A stretch of DNA of 64,000 nucleotides from an uncultured Planctomycetota bacterium (GTDB lineage: Bacteria > Planctomycetota > Phycisphaerae > UBA1845 > Fen-1342), in assembly GCA_900696525.1 (NCBI GenBank), contig CAADGL010000012.1, positions 124,001 to 188,000 of the forward strand, in the 5' to 3' direction. The translations under genes and the position numbers were made by a program. Positions 51,441-59,640 of the stretch are shown here, one piece after another (within the stretch, counting starts at the first letter, position 1; the number at the start of each line of letters is the position of its first letter). Below the pieces are notes generated by a model. It did no database searches, had not been told where the DNA came from, and was given only the letters and a program-made list of their open reading frames with translations.

Positions 51441-52871
51441 TCAGGCTGAGACTGGGAGCACCTTGTCGCTCGGCTCGGTCATGCGGCGCGGGTCCAGGGC
51501 CTCGTTGAGCTGTGCCTCCGTCAGCTTGAGCTTGCCGGCGCGGATCAACTCCTGGGCGATCTGCCGCACGTTCTTGCCGCCGGCGTGAGCCTGCTTGGCG
51601 ATGTCCGCCGCGGCGTCGTACCCGATCAGCGGCGCCAGCGAGGTGCACATCGCCAGCGACTGCTCGATGAGTGCTTCGCAGCGGGCGGTATTGGCCTCCA
51701 GGCCGTCGATGCACTTCTCGGCGAAGACGTGGCACACGTTGGCCAGCACGCGCGTGGCCTCCAGGAAATGGTGCGCCATCACCGGCATTCCCACGTGCAG
51801 CTCGAACGTCCCCAGCAGCCCGCCGGCATAGGTGATCGCGGCGTCGGCGCCGACGACGTGGGCACAGACCTGGAGCACCGATTCGCAGATCACCGGGTTG
51901 ACCTTGCCTGGCATGATCGAGCTGCCCGGCTGCGTGGCCGGCAGGATCAGCTCGCCGATGCCGGTGCGCGGGCCGCTGCCCAGCCAGCGGACGTCGTTGG
52001 CGATCTTCGTCAGCGCCACCGCCACGGTCTTGAGCGTGCCCATCGCATTGACGATCGCGTCCTTGGCGGCCTGGGCCTCGAAGTGGTTGTGCGCCTCGTG
52101 GAACTGCTCGCGCAGCTCGTGGTTCAACGCGTCGCACACGCGCTTCCCGAACTCCGGATGCGTGTTGATCCCCGTCCCCACCGCCGTCCCCCCGATCGGC
52201 AGCTCACGCAGGATGATGAGCTTCTGGGCGATGCGGCGGTCGGCGTGGGCGATCTGCGAGGCGTAGCCGCTGAAGACCTGGCCGAGGCGGATCGGGGTGG
52301 CGTCCATGAGGTGCGTGCGGCCGATCTTGACGATGGCGTCGAACTGCTCGGCCTTGGCGCGCAAGGCCTCGCGCAGGCGGTGCAGCGCCGGCATGAGCTG
52401 CCGGTGCAGGGCCTCGACCGCGGCGACGTGGATCGCGGTCGGAATGACGTCGTTGGAGGACTGGCCCATGTTCACGTGGTCGTTGGGGTGGATCAGCTTG
52501 CTGCCGCGCTCGCCGCCGGCGAGCTCGATCGCCCGGTTGGCGATGACCTCGTTGGCGTTCATGTTGGTGCTGGTGCCCGAGCCGGTCTGGAAGATGTCGA
52601 GTACGAACTGGTCGTCGAGCTTGCCGTCAAAGACCTCGCGCGCGGCCTTCTGTATCCAGCCGGCCAGCTTGCGGTCCAGCTTGCCGAGGCTGGCGTTGGC
52701 CTCGGCGCAGGCATGCTTGATGGCGCCCATGGCCCGGATGAACTCGCGCCCGAAGCGGTAGCCGCTCACCGGGAAATTCAGCACAGCCCGCTGTGTCGAA
52801 GCCCCGTAGTACGCGCCCGCCGGAACCTGCATCTCTCCCATCGAGTCGCGCTCGATCCGAAATTCGCCCAT
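51441..52871 (-). CDS. fumC: Fumarate hydratase class II
   Basis: Class II fumarase of the TCA cycle, which interconverts fumarate and L-malate without an iron-sulfur cluster. The 476 residues show IERDSMGEMQVPAGAYYGAST, QTGSGTSTNMNANEVIANRA, HPNDHVNMGQSSNDVIPTA, GRTHLMDATPIRLGQ, LPIGGTAVGTGINTHP and the signature GSSIMPGKVNPVICES with the catalytic Ser. The ATG at 52871 is placed before the fumarase start. The gene to its right (nadK) runs the same way but is 116 bases away. Confidence 0.96.
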   Translation of the reverse strand: MGEFRIERDSMGEMQVPAGAYYGASTQRAVLNFPVSGYRFGREFIRAMGAIKHACAEANASLGKLDRKLAGWIQKAAREVFDGKLDDQFVLDIFQTGSGTSTNMNANEVIANRAIELAGGERGSKLIHPNDHVNMGQSSNDVIPTAIHVAAVEALHRQLMPALHRLREALRAKAEQFDAIVKIGRTHLMDATPIRLGQVFSGYASQIAHADRRIAQKLIILRELPIGGTAVGTGINTHPEFGKRVCDALNHELREQFHEAHNHFEAQAAKDAIVNAMGTLKTVAVALTKIANDVRWLGSGPRTGIGELILPATQPGSSIMPGKVNPVICESVLQVCAHVVGADAAITYAGGLLGTFELHVGMPVMAHHFLEATRVLANVCHVFAEKCIDGLEANTARCEALIEQSLAMCTSLAPLIGYDAAADIAKQAHAGGKNVRQIAQELIRAGKLKLTEAQLNEALDPRRMTEPSDKVLPVSA

Positions 52872-52987
52872 GAGGCGGCCCCTTCCTGCCTGGTGTCGCG
52901 TACCGGTTTGATGATCGCGCCGCAATCCTAAGCCATCGGCCGGACCCAGGCCAGTTCCGCCGCGACGCGCACCGCGGGCCGGCCCGG

Positions 52988-53830
52988 TCAGAGGATGTTG
53001 CGCGGGTTCTCGCCCCACATCAGCTTGCGACGCAGCGCGTACCACGCCGAGCGGTTCGGGTTGCGGATCAGCAGAAAGTCCGCCCGGTAGCGCCGGATCA
53101 CCAGCCGATCCCCCGGCCGGAACCGCCGGTGCTCCTGCCCGTCAACCGCGACGGTCGTCCCCTCGTTCACGCGCGTCCCGCGCACCACCACCATCCGCCG
53201 CGCATCCATCGCCAGCGGGCGGAACGTCAACGCGTGCGGACAGATCGGCGTGAGCAGGAAAGCCTCGGCGGTGGGCTCGAGGATCGGCCCGCCGGCCGAG
53301 AGGTTGTGGGCGGTCGAGCCCGAGGCGGTGGCGATAATCAGGCCGTCGCCGCGGATTTCGGCCACGTCCTCGCCGTCCGCCTCGACGCGCATCTCGATCA
53401 TGCGAAAGGGCGGGCCCGAGAGCAGCACGCAGTCGTTCACGGCGAGCGTCTCGAAGACGCCGCCGTCGGCCTGCTCCAGGCGCACGTCGAGCATGACGCG
53501 GCGCGTGACGGGCGGGGCAGCCTCGAAGAGGAACTGGCCGTTGCCCTCGAGCTGTTCGACGGTGAACTCGGCCAGGAAACCAAGCTTCCCGAGGTTCACG
53601 CCGACGATCGGAAGCTGCCGCTCGCGCAGGTTGTGCACGGCGGCGATGAGCGTGCCGTCGCCCCCGAGAACGACGAGCAGGTCCGGGCGCTTGGCGAGCG
53701 CCCGGCTGCTGTCGTACGTCAGCTCCGAGAAGACGACTTCGGCGCGCTCGGCCAGCCAGCGGCAGGCGCGCTCCATCGTCTGCGGAACGCTTTCCTTCTC
53801 GGGTGAGCCGATCACGGCGACGCGCGTCAT
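52988..53830 (-). CDS. nadK: NAD kinase
   Basis: ATP- or polyphosphate-dependent kinase making NADP from NAD. The 280 residues show the diagnostic LLVVLGGDGTLIAAVHN (GGDGT at 56-60), GVNLGKLGFLAEF, LAVNDCVLL, the motif GDGLIIATASGSTAHNLSAGGPIL, and CPHALTFRPLAM. Length and order are normal. The protein is soluble. It shares an upstream region of 118 bases with the divergent HAD gene. Confidence 0.95.
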   Translation of the reverse strand: MTRVAVIGSPEKESVPQTMERACRWLAERAEVVFSELTYDSSRALAKRPDLLVVLGGDGTLIAAVHNLRERQLPIVGVNLGKLGFLAEFTVEQLEGNGQFLFEAAPPVTRRVMLDVRLEQADGGVFETLAVNDCVLLSGPPFRMIEMRVEADGEDVAEIRGDGLIIATASGSTAHNLSAGGPILEPTAEAFLLTPICPHALTFRPLAMDARRMVVVRGTRVNEGTTVAVDGQEHRRFRPGDRLVIRRYRADFLLIRNPNRSAWYALRRKLMWGENPRNIL

Positions 53831-53905
53831 CCGACCCTCAGCCTCCAGCCGGCCACTCCCCGGCCTCGCACCCTCGTCTGCAACACAGCCGCGCCCGCGG
53901 CCCAG

Positions 53906-53911
53906 TATACT
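53906..53911 (+). promoter_or_regulatory. Candidate -10 element of the HAD/psd/pssA operon
   Basis: TATACT (five of six to TATAAT) lies 37 bases before the GTG start of the HAD phosphatase. No clear -35 is placed 17 bases upstream. It would drive the HAD-psd-pssA gene group. Confidence 0.4.
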
Positions 53912-53948
53912 CGCTGGCGGCTATTGCAAGCCTGGGAGATCCGCTCCG

Positions 53949-54797
53949 GTGTCCGAAAGACAGTATGACCTGCTGGCGGTCGATCTCGACGGAACACTGC
54001 TGACGCCGGACGGATCGCTCTCGTCGGCGACGCGCCGGGCCCTGCACCGCGCCCACGAGTCCGGGATGAGGATCGTGCTGTGCACCGGACGGAGCTTCAC
54101 CGAGACGCGCGACGTGATCGGCCGCATCGGCCTCGAGCTCGACGCCACCGTCACCGTCGGCGGCGCCCTGCTGACCGACGTGGCCACTGGCTGCACGATC
54201 GAGCGCACCGAGATCCCGATCGAGACCGCCCACGCCGCCAGCCGCTGGTTGCAGCAGCGCGGCTACCCGGTGCTGTGGCTGCTCGACGCCCACGAGGCGG
54301 GCTTCGACGGCTTCGTCGTCGGCTCGGCGCCGCGTCACCCGGCGATCGAGCGCTGGCTCAGGCTCGCGCCCGTCAGCATGCGCGACTGCGCCGACCTGCC
54401 GCAGCGCCAGGCCCCGATCCGCCTCACCATTGTCGACGAGACCGATGCGCTCGAGAACGTCTCCGCCGAGCTGCGCCGCGTCTTCGACCGCCGGCTCAAC
54501 CACAACATCATCGCCGTCCGAAGCTACGGCTTTACCGTCATCGAGTCCTTCGCGCACCCCGTGGACAAGTGGTTCGGAATCCTCAAGCTCTGCCGGCGCT
54601 GGAACATCGACCCGGCCCGCACCGTGGCGATCGGCGACGACGTCAACGACCTGCCCATGATCCGCAGCGCCGGCCTCGGCGTCGCCGTCGCCAACGCCAT
54701 CCCGCAGGCCCTCGCCGCCGCCGCGCGCGTCGTGCCTGACAACGCCCACGACGGCGTGGCGGTGCTGATCGACTCGCTGCTGTCGCAGACCCGGTGA
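53949..54797 (+). CDS. Cof-type HAD-superfamily phosphatase
   Basis: A 282-residue HAD IIB (Cof) hydrolase acting on sugar phosphates or nucleotides. Motif I is VDLDGTLL (nucleophile Asp12), motif II LCTGRSF, and motifs III/IV are the Lys in PVDKWFGI and GDDVNDLPM. The cap is the alpha/beta Cof type. GTG 53949 is chosen because the fold starts at once. The stop overlaps the psd start (GTGA). A lipid-related substrate is possible but not shown. Confidence 0.9.
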   Translation: MSERQYDLLAVDLDGTLLTPDGSLSSATRRALHRAHESGMRIVLCTGRSFTETRDVIGRIGLELDATVTVGGALLTDVATGCTIERTEIPIETAHAASRWLQQRGYPVLWLLDAHEAGFDGFVVGSAPRHPAIERWLRLAPVSMRDCADLPQRQAPIRLTIVDETDALENVSAELRRVFDRRLNHNIIAVRSYGFTVIESFAHPVDKWFGILKLCRRWNIDPARTVAIGDDVNDLPMIRSAGLGVAVANAIPQALAAAARVVPDNAHDGVAVLIDSLLSQTR

Positions 54798-55450
54798 CCG
54801 CCATGGCCCCCTACGCGCGTCTCGAAGTGAACCTGATCCTCTTCGGCGGCGCAGTCCTGGTCGTCGTGACCGCAGCGCTGGTCGGCTGGTGGGCCATGCT
54901 GCCCGCCATTTGCACCCTCGTGCTCGTCTCGTTCTACCGCGACCCCCCGCGAAGGCCGATGCGCAGACCCAACGTGCTGGTCGCGCCAGCGGACGGGCGC
55001 GTCGTCGTCCTGCGCCGCGAGCCCGCCGCCGAGCCGCGCGAAACCACGCTGCGCATCGACATCTTCCTCAGCGTGTTCGACGTCCACGTCAATCGGGCGC
55101 CCTGCGGCGGGCGCGTGATCGACGTTCAGCATCGTCCCGGGCGCTTCATCAGCGCGCTGCGCCCCGCCGCCGCCGAGCTCAACGAGTCCAACACGCTGAC
55201 GATCGCCCCGCCGGCGCCGCTGCCCGGCCCGATCGTCGTGCGGCAGATCGCCGGCCGCCTGGCCCGCCGCATCGTCTGCGCCGTGGCCCCGCCGCAGCGC
55301 GTCCGCATCGGCCAGCGCATCGGCATGATCAAGCTGGGTTCGCGCGTGGAGCTGCGTGCGCCGCAGGCCGACCGCTGGCAGGTGCACGTGCGGCCGGGGC
55401 AGCACGTGCGCGCCGGCGAGACGGTGCTGGCCGAGTTGGATCCGCGGTGA
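54794..55450 (+). CDS. psd: Phosphatidylserine decarboxylase (short form)
   Basis: Membrane-associated enzyme converting phosphatidylserine to phosphatidylethanolamine. The 218 residues begin with a hydrophobic helix (LILFGGAVLVVVTAALVGWWAM), then FYRDPPR, VLVAPADGRVV, DIFLSVFDVHVNRAP with the conserved His, and FISALRPAAAELNESN. The self-cleavage site is GMIKLGSRVEL, with the pyruvoyl Ser at about 183. This is the short (type A, archaeal/Bacillus-like) class of Psd. The GTG start overlaps the HAD stop by four bases; pssA follows with one-base overlap. Confidence 0.93.
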   Translation: MTAMAPYARLEVNLILFGGAVLVVVTAALVGWWAMLPAICTLVLVSFYRDPPRRPMRRPNVLVAPADGRVVVLRREPAAEPRETTLRIDIFLSVFDVHVNRAPCGGRVIDVQHRPGRFISALRPAAAELNESNTLTIAPPAPLPGPIVVRQIAGRLARRIVCAVAPPQRVRIGQRIGMIKLGSRVELRAPQADRWQVHVRPGQHVRAGETVLAELDPR

Positions 55451-56262
55451 TGATCGGCGACGCGCGCCATCGTGATGCCGGTGCGCCGGGCGACGACGCC
55501 CGCGGCGCCCCCGCGGCGCCGGCGAGGAACCCGGCCCCGGTCGAGCTCGCCCCCGCGCTCGCGACGCTGGGGAACCTGGCCTGCGGCATGCTCGCGGCGC
55601 TGTGCTGCCTGGCGGCGAGCCACCCGCTCGCCGGCCCTTCCTACGTCGCCGTCGGATGCTGGCTGGTCGCGCTCGCGATCGTGCTGGATGGGCTGGACGG
55701 CCGCCTGGCGCGCCGCACGGCCCGCCCGACACGCTTCGGCGCCAGGCTCGACTCGCTCGCTGACGTCGTGTCCTTCGGCGTGGCGCCGGCCCTGCTGCTG
55801 GTGACTGCGACGCTCGACACGCACGCGCCTCACGCCCTGCGGCTCGCGCTCGGCACGGTCGCCGTCGCCTATGTCGCCTGCGCCGCGCTGCGCCTGGCGC
55901 GGCAGCATGCGCATCGCGGCGATCGGCCGCGGCCGCACTTCGTGGGGCTGCCTACGCCCGGGGCGGCAGCCGCGCTGGTCTCGGCGATTCTCGTGCGCGA
56001 GCAGGGACTGACGCCGTCCACCGCGCTCACAGACTGGGTCATGGTCGGCTGGGCGGCGGCGCTGGCCGGGCTGGCCGTAAGCCACGCACCGTATCCGCAC
56101 CTTCTGCGACGACGGATGCGCGCGTGCGGTCGGTGGGAGCTGCTGGCCGCCGCGCCGTGCGTCGCGGTGCTGGCGTGGATCGATCCGGCGCTGGCGCTGC
56201 TGGCCTTGGCGTGGGCCTATGTCGCCTGGCCGGTCTGGACGGCGCTGAGACGCGACTACTAG
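55450..56262 (+). CDS. pssA: CDP-diacylglycerol-serine O-phosphatidyltransferase
   Basis: A 270-residue integral membrane enzyme producing phosphatidylserine, the substrate of Psd next door. The CDP-alcohol phosphotransferase signature is visible from D83-G84 through A87-R88, G97, D101 and D105 (LDGRLARRT, FGARLDSLADVVSFG). About six to eight hydrophobic helices follow. The N-terminal 30 residues are Ala/Pro/Asp-rich. ATG 55450 (or GTG 55447) overlaps the psd stop. Together with psd this completes phosphatidylethanolamine synthesis. Confidence 0.93.
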   Translation: MIGDARHRDAGAPGDDARGAPAAPARNPAPVELAPALATLGNLACGMLAALCCLAASHPLAGPSYVAVGCWLVALAIVLDGLDGRLARRTARPTRFGARLDSLADVVSFGVAPALLLVTATLDTHAPHALRLALGTVAVAYVACAALRLARQHAHRGDRPRPHFVGLPTPGAAAALVSAILVREQGLTPSTALTDWVMVGWAAALAGLAVSHAPYPHLLRRRMRACGRWELLAAAPCVAVLAWIDPALALLALAWAYVAWPVWTALRRDY

Positions 56263-56318
56263 GCCGATCCGTGCAGTTGCGAGGCGCGCGACGCCGCGCT
56301 CGTCGGGCGTTCTCTGGC

Positions 56319-56404
56319 CAACCGCTCCCCCGCGGTCGCGCCTCGGATCAAGCGCGGCTCGGATCAAGCGCGGCGGATCAAGCGCGGCCCGGGTCAAGCC
56401 CGGC
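56319..56404 (+). repeat. Intergenic repeat, GCGCGGCTCGGATCGG family (diverged)
   Basis: Lead-in CAACCGCTCCCCCGCGGTCG is followed by four AGCGCGGCTCGGATCA-type units. Two units have lost bases (CGGCGGATCA, CGGCCCGGGTCA), so this copy is among the most decayed. It lies between the convergent pssA and the minus-strand gene at 56417, and the last unit reaches to within 13 bases of that gene's stop. Confidence 0.7.
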
Positions 56405-56416
56405 GCGGACGCGGCG

Positions 56417-57652
56417 TCACTCGTCGTCGTCCTTTGGCTCGCCGTCCTTCGGCGGCGGCGCCGCCGGTCCGGCCTTGGGCTTCGCGCCGGCGGGCTTCTT
56501 GTCGGCCTTCTCCGCCGCGGCGCGCTGGGCGCGGGTGGGCAGGCGGTCGAGCCGCGGCTTGAGCTGCTGCTCGAAGATGCGGTCCAGCGGGTCGAGCAGC
56601 TTCTTGCGCTGCTCCGCGAGCTTGGCGGCCTGCGCGGCCTTGGCCTTGTCCTGCGACTTGGCCAGGCCGGCGATGTCCTGGTCGATCTTGTCGATCTGGT
56701 CCTGCCGCGTCTGCATGTAGCGCTCGCCCTGCGTCACGCAGTCCTTCAGGTACGTCATCGCCTTCTGCGACTGACCCTCGTCCAGCTCGTAGCGCGCGAT
56801 GAAGCTCCGTACATACTGCTCCCACTTGCCCGCGAAGTCCTTGTCCGACACTGGACGCGCCGGCTCACCGCGACTCCGCGGCGGCTGAGGCTGCGGCGTC
56901 GGCGGGCGGGCGACGGGCGGCGGCGCCGGAGGCTGCGGCCGCGGCTGGACGACGGGCGGCTGCTGGCCCGGCGGAACGGCCACCGCTCCGCCGACTTCCT
57001 CCGCCTGGCCCGGGCGGGCCGGCGGGGGCTGCTGCGGAACAGTCGCAGGCGCGCGGACATGCGGCGTGGGCTCGCCGGCGACGACCTGTGGCGCCGCGGG
57101 CGCGGGGCGCGCCGGGCGCGTCAGGCGCATCGGGTTGCGGAACTCCTCGATCGTCATTTCGCCGGAAACGATGCGATCGAGCTGGTAGCCGGTGCTTTCG
57201 AAGCTCTCGGCCATGAGTGCGAGGTCTTTGTCGTGAATGCGGCGCTGCTCTTCGTTGAGGATCTGGCGCCACTGGTCGTTGCTCTCGACGATCACGTGCT
57301 TGGCTTCTTCGAACAGCGGCGAAACCCGACGCCCCCAGTTCATCAGGTCTTCCTGCGTCAGGTTGGTGCCCGCTCGCGCCGAGAACAACTGGTCCATCAG
57401 CTCGCGCACTTCCGACTCATGCCGGTTGAAGAACTCCTTCGTCCGGGCGCGCAGCAACTGCTTGGTGTACTCGGTCTGCCGGTCGTCCAGGTCGTACTTG
57501 CGGACCAGCAGCATCGCATAGTTGTCGATCAGCCCGTCCAGATTCCCGAGGATCGCATCCGCCGGACCGCCGCGCTCCTGCGCCGGCGCGACGCTGGCGC
57601 CGATCGCGCCAAGCAGGACCGCGGCTGCAACCGTCACCCGCCTGATAAGCAT
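56417..57652 (-). CDS. Exported proline-rich protein of unknown function
   Basis: A 411-residue protein with signal peptide MLIRRVTVAAAVLLGAIGASVAPA. The N-terminal helical domain (AMLLVRKYDLDDRQTEYTKQLL, RHESEVRELMDQLFSARAG) resembles Spy/periplasmic metal-sensor chaperone helices with EF-like spacing. A long Pro/Gln/Arg-rich linker (about 190-265) leads to a second helical domain of similar pattern (ARYELDEGQSQKAMTYLKDC), suggesting internal duplication. The end is Lys/Pro/Asp-rich (KPAGAKPKAGPAAPPPKDGE). The ATG at 57652 is chosen for the signal; the longer frame to 58138 is antisense to the neighbouring HAD gene. Confidence 0.72.
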   Translation of the reverse strand: MLIRRVTVAAAVLLGAIGASVAPAQERGGPADAILGNLDGLIDNYAMLLVRKYDLDDRQTEYTKQLLRARTKEFFNRHESEVRELMDQLFSARAGTNLTQEDLMNWGRRVSPLFEEAKHVIVESNDQWRQILNEEQRRIHDKDLALMAESFESTGYQLDRIVSGEMTIEEFRNPMRLTRPARPAPAAPQVVAGEPTPHVRAPATVPQQPPPARPGQAEEVGGAVAVPPGQQPPVVQPRPQPPAPPPVARPPTPQPQPPRSRGEPARPVSDKDFAGKWEQYVRSFIARYELDEGQSQKAMTYLKDCVTQGERYMQTRQDQIDKIDQDIAGLAKSQDKAKAAQAAKLAEQRKKLLDPLDRIFEQQLKPRLDRLPTRAQRAAAEKADKKPAGAKPKAGPAAPPPKDGEPKDDDE

Positions 57653-57783
57653 TGGGTTTCTCCGTGCGCCCAGGCCCGAAGCCGGGGCACCGCTGGTGCC
57701 CGGCCTCGCGCCTCCCGTATTATACCGTATGCGGCGAGGCCGATTGCGACACGACGACGCTCCGCAACCGATTTCGGACCCAC

Positions 57784-58449
57784 GTGGACCGCCCACGACT
57801 CCTGATCCTCGACCTCGACGGAACCCTCGTCGATTCCCTCCGGGACATCGCCGAGGCCACCAATGAGTGCCTCGACCTCCTGGCGCTGCCCACCCGCCCC
57901 CTTTCGGACTTCCGCTTCCTCGTTGGCGAGGGCTTTCCGGCGCTCGGCCGCCGCGCCGTCGACGAAAGCCACCAACACCTTGTGCCCCGGCTCGTTGACC
58001 TGGCTCGCGCCCGCTACCGCACGCGGTTCCTGCGACACACCGTGCCCTTCCCGGGTGTTCGGGAAATGGTGGCGTCGCTTCGAACCGCGGGAATCCGTCT
58101 GGGCGTCGTCTCCAACAAGCCCCACGACCTGACCACACGCATCGTGAACGCCTTCTGGCCCGGTGCGGTATTCGACGCCGTTCAGGGCTACCTCCGCGAG
58201 GAATGGCGCAAACCCAACCCGCACCATGCCCTTGAAATGTGCCGCACGCTCGACGTGCCGCCCCCGGATTCCTGGTTCATCGGGGACACGGCGACGGACA
58301 TCCTCACCGGGCTGCGGGCCGGAATGCGGGCGGTGGGCGTGTCGTGGGGCTTCCGGCCACGAAGCGAGTTGGAGCAGGCCGGGGCCCACACCGTCGTCGA
58401 CACGCCCGCAGCGTTGGCCGCCCTGGCCGGCTGCCGAGCGGCCCGCTGA
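57784..58449 (+). CDS. HAD phosphatase, phosphoglycolate phosphatase-like
   Basis: A 221-residue HAD subfamily IA hydrolase, similar to Gph, which removes 2-phosphoglycolate. Motif I is ILDLDGTLVDS (nucleophile about Asp10), motif II VVSNKPHD, motif III EEWRKPNP with the Lys, and motif IV FIGDTATDI. The alpha-helical C1 cap follows motif I. The start is GTG 57784. It is divergent to the gene at 56417, with a shared upstream region of about 130 bases. Confidence 0.88.
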   Translation: MDRPRLLILDLDGTLVDSLRDIAEATNECLDLLALPTRPLSDFRFLVGEGFPALGRRAVDESHQHLVPRLVDLARARYRTRFLRHTVPFPGVREMVASLRTAGIRLGVVSNKPHDLTTRIVNAFWPGAVFDAVQGYLREEWRKPNPHHALEMCRTLDVPPPDSWFIGDTATDILTGLRAGMRAVGVSWGFRPRSELEQAGAHTVVDTPAALAALAGCRAAR

Positions 58450-58592
58450 GCCCGCGGCCCGGCCGGCGCTTCAAGCAACCGCTCGGCGACCTCCGATAAG
58501 CGCCAATAACGGTTGAGAGGTGTGAGATTGGAGTCTCGCGCCAGCCGGGGTGGGAATCTCGCACCCGCACGCCCGCGCCAGCGCCGGCGGAG

Positions 58593-59618
58593 GTGGCCGT
58601 GATATCAGTCATCGTTCCCACCTGCCGGCCGACCAGCGTGCTGACGCGCTGCCTCGTGTCGCTGGCGCAGCAGCAGCTTCCATCCAGCGAGCTCGAAGTG
58701 TGCGTCGTGTTCAACGGCGGCGTCGCCGCGCGCCTCGAGGGCGGGCCGTGGCCGTTCCGGCTCCGCGTGACGCAGATCGGCGGAGCGAGCGCCGCCGCGG
58801 CGCGCAACCGCGGGCTGGCGATCACGAAGGGCGAGCTGGTGGTGTTTCTGAATGATGACGTGGTGCTGGAGCCGGGTTGCCTGGCGGCGCACGCGGAGGC
58901 GCACGCGCGCCTGGAGCGGCCCGGGCTCGTGCTGGGCAGCGCGACCTGGCCGCTCTACGCCGACTCGACCGTGCTCGACCGTCTGATCGCCGAAACCTCG
59001 CTCGTGATGTTCTACGACCAGATGCGGCCGTACGAGTGGTACGGCTTTCGACACGCCTGGACGCTGAACCTGTCGGTGAAGCGCGACTACGCCGAGCGCG
59101 AGCGCTTCGACGAGCGGCTGAGCCCGGTGAACTTCGAGGACCTGGAGTGGGCGTTCCGCCTGGAGCGGCGCTGCGGCCTGAACGTCTGGTATGCCCCGGA
59201 GTGCGCGGCGGTCCACGACCATCGCTACACCTGGGAAGCCCTGCTGGCACGTGAGCGGCTGGTCGGCCGCATGGCCGCGAAGCTGTGGCAGGCCAACGCC
59301 GAGTGCTTCCGCGCGGTTTACGAAACCGACCTGGACGAGCGCTATCTCGACTTCTGCCGCCGGGCCGTCGAGGCCGAACGGCGCCGCGCGCCGCGGCTGC
59401 TCGAGCTGCTCGGGCGCTACGCGCAGCTCCGGGCCACGGAGCTCGACAACGCCCCGGGTGGCCGGGGCGCGTTCATGAGCCTGCTGCATGGGGCGATCCA
59501 GCCGATGAAGCGGATGGAGTTCCGGCGCGGCCTGCTGGAGGAATGCGCCGCCGGCGCGCCGCGTGCGGCGGCGCCGACGATGGCGACGACGACGGCCGGC
59601 CTCGCCCGGTCCCGCTGA
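58593..59618 (+). CDS. Family 2 glycosyltransferase
   Basis: A 341-residue GT-A fold glycosyltransferase. It begins ISVIVPTCRPTSVLTRCLVSL, has AAAARNRGLAITKGELVVFLNDDVVLEPG (the DxD equivalent NDD around residue 88), and FEDLEWAFRLERRCGLNVWYAPECAAVHD, the acceptor-side ED..EW...H region. The helical C-terminal 110 residues are unassigned. The GTG at 58593 is inferred. It probably modifies LPS or a surface polysaccharide; the second GT follows 22 bases later, and both may form an operon. Confidence 0.88.
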   Translation: MAVISVIVPTCRPTSVLTRCLVSLAQQQLPSSELEVCVVFNGGVAARLEGGPWPFRLRVTQIGGASAAAARNRGLAITKGELVVFLNDDVVLEPGCLAAHAEAHARLERPGLVLGSATWPLYADSTVLDRLIAETSLVMFYDQMRPYEWYGFRHAWTLNLSVKRDYAERERFDERLSPVNFEDLEWAFRLERRCGLNVWYAPECAAVHDHRYTWEALLARERLVGRMAAKLWQANAECFRAVYETDLDERYLDFCRRAVEAERRRAPRLLELLGRYAQLRATELDNAPGGRGAFMSLLHGAIQPMKRMEFRRGLLEECAAGAPRAAAPTMATTTAGLARSR

Positions 59619-59640
59619 ACCCCGAACGACAGGAGCAACC

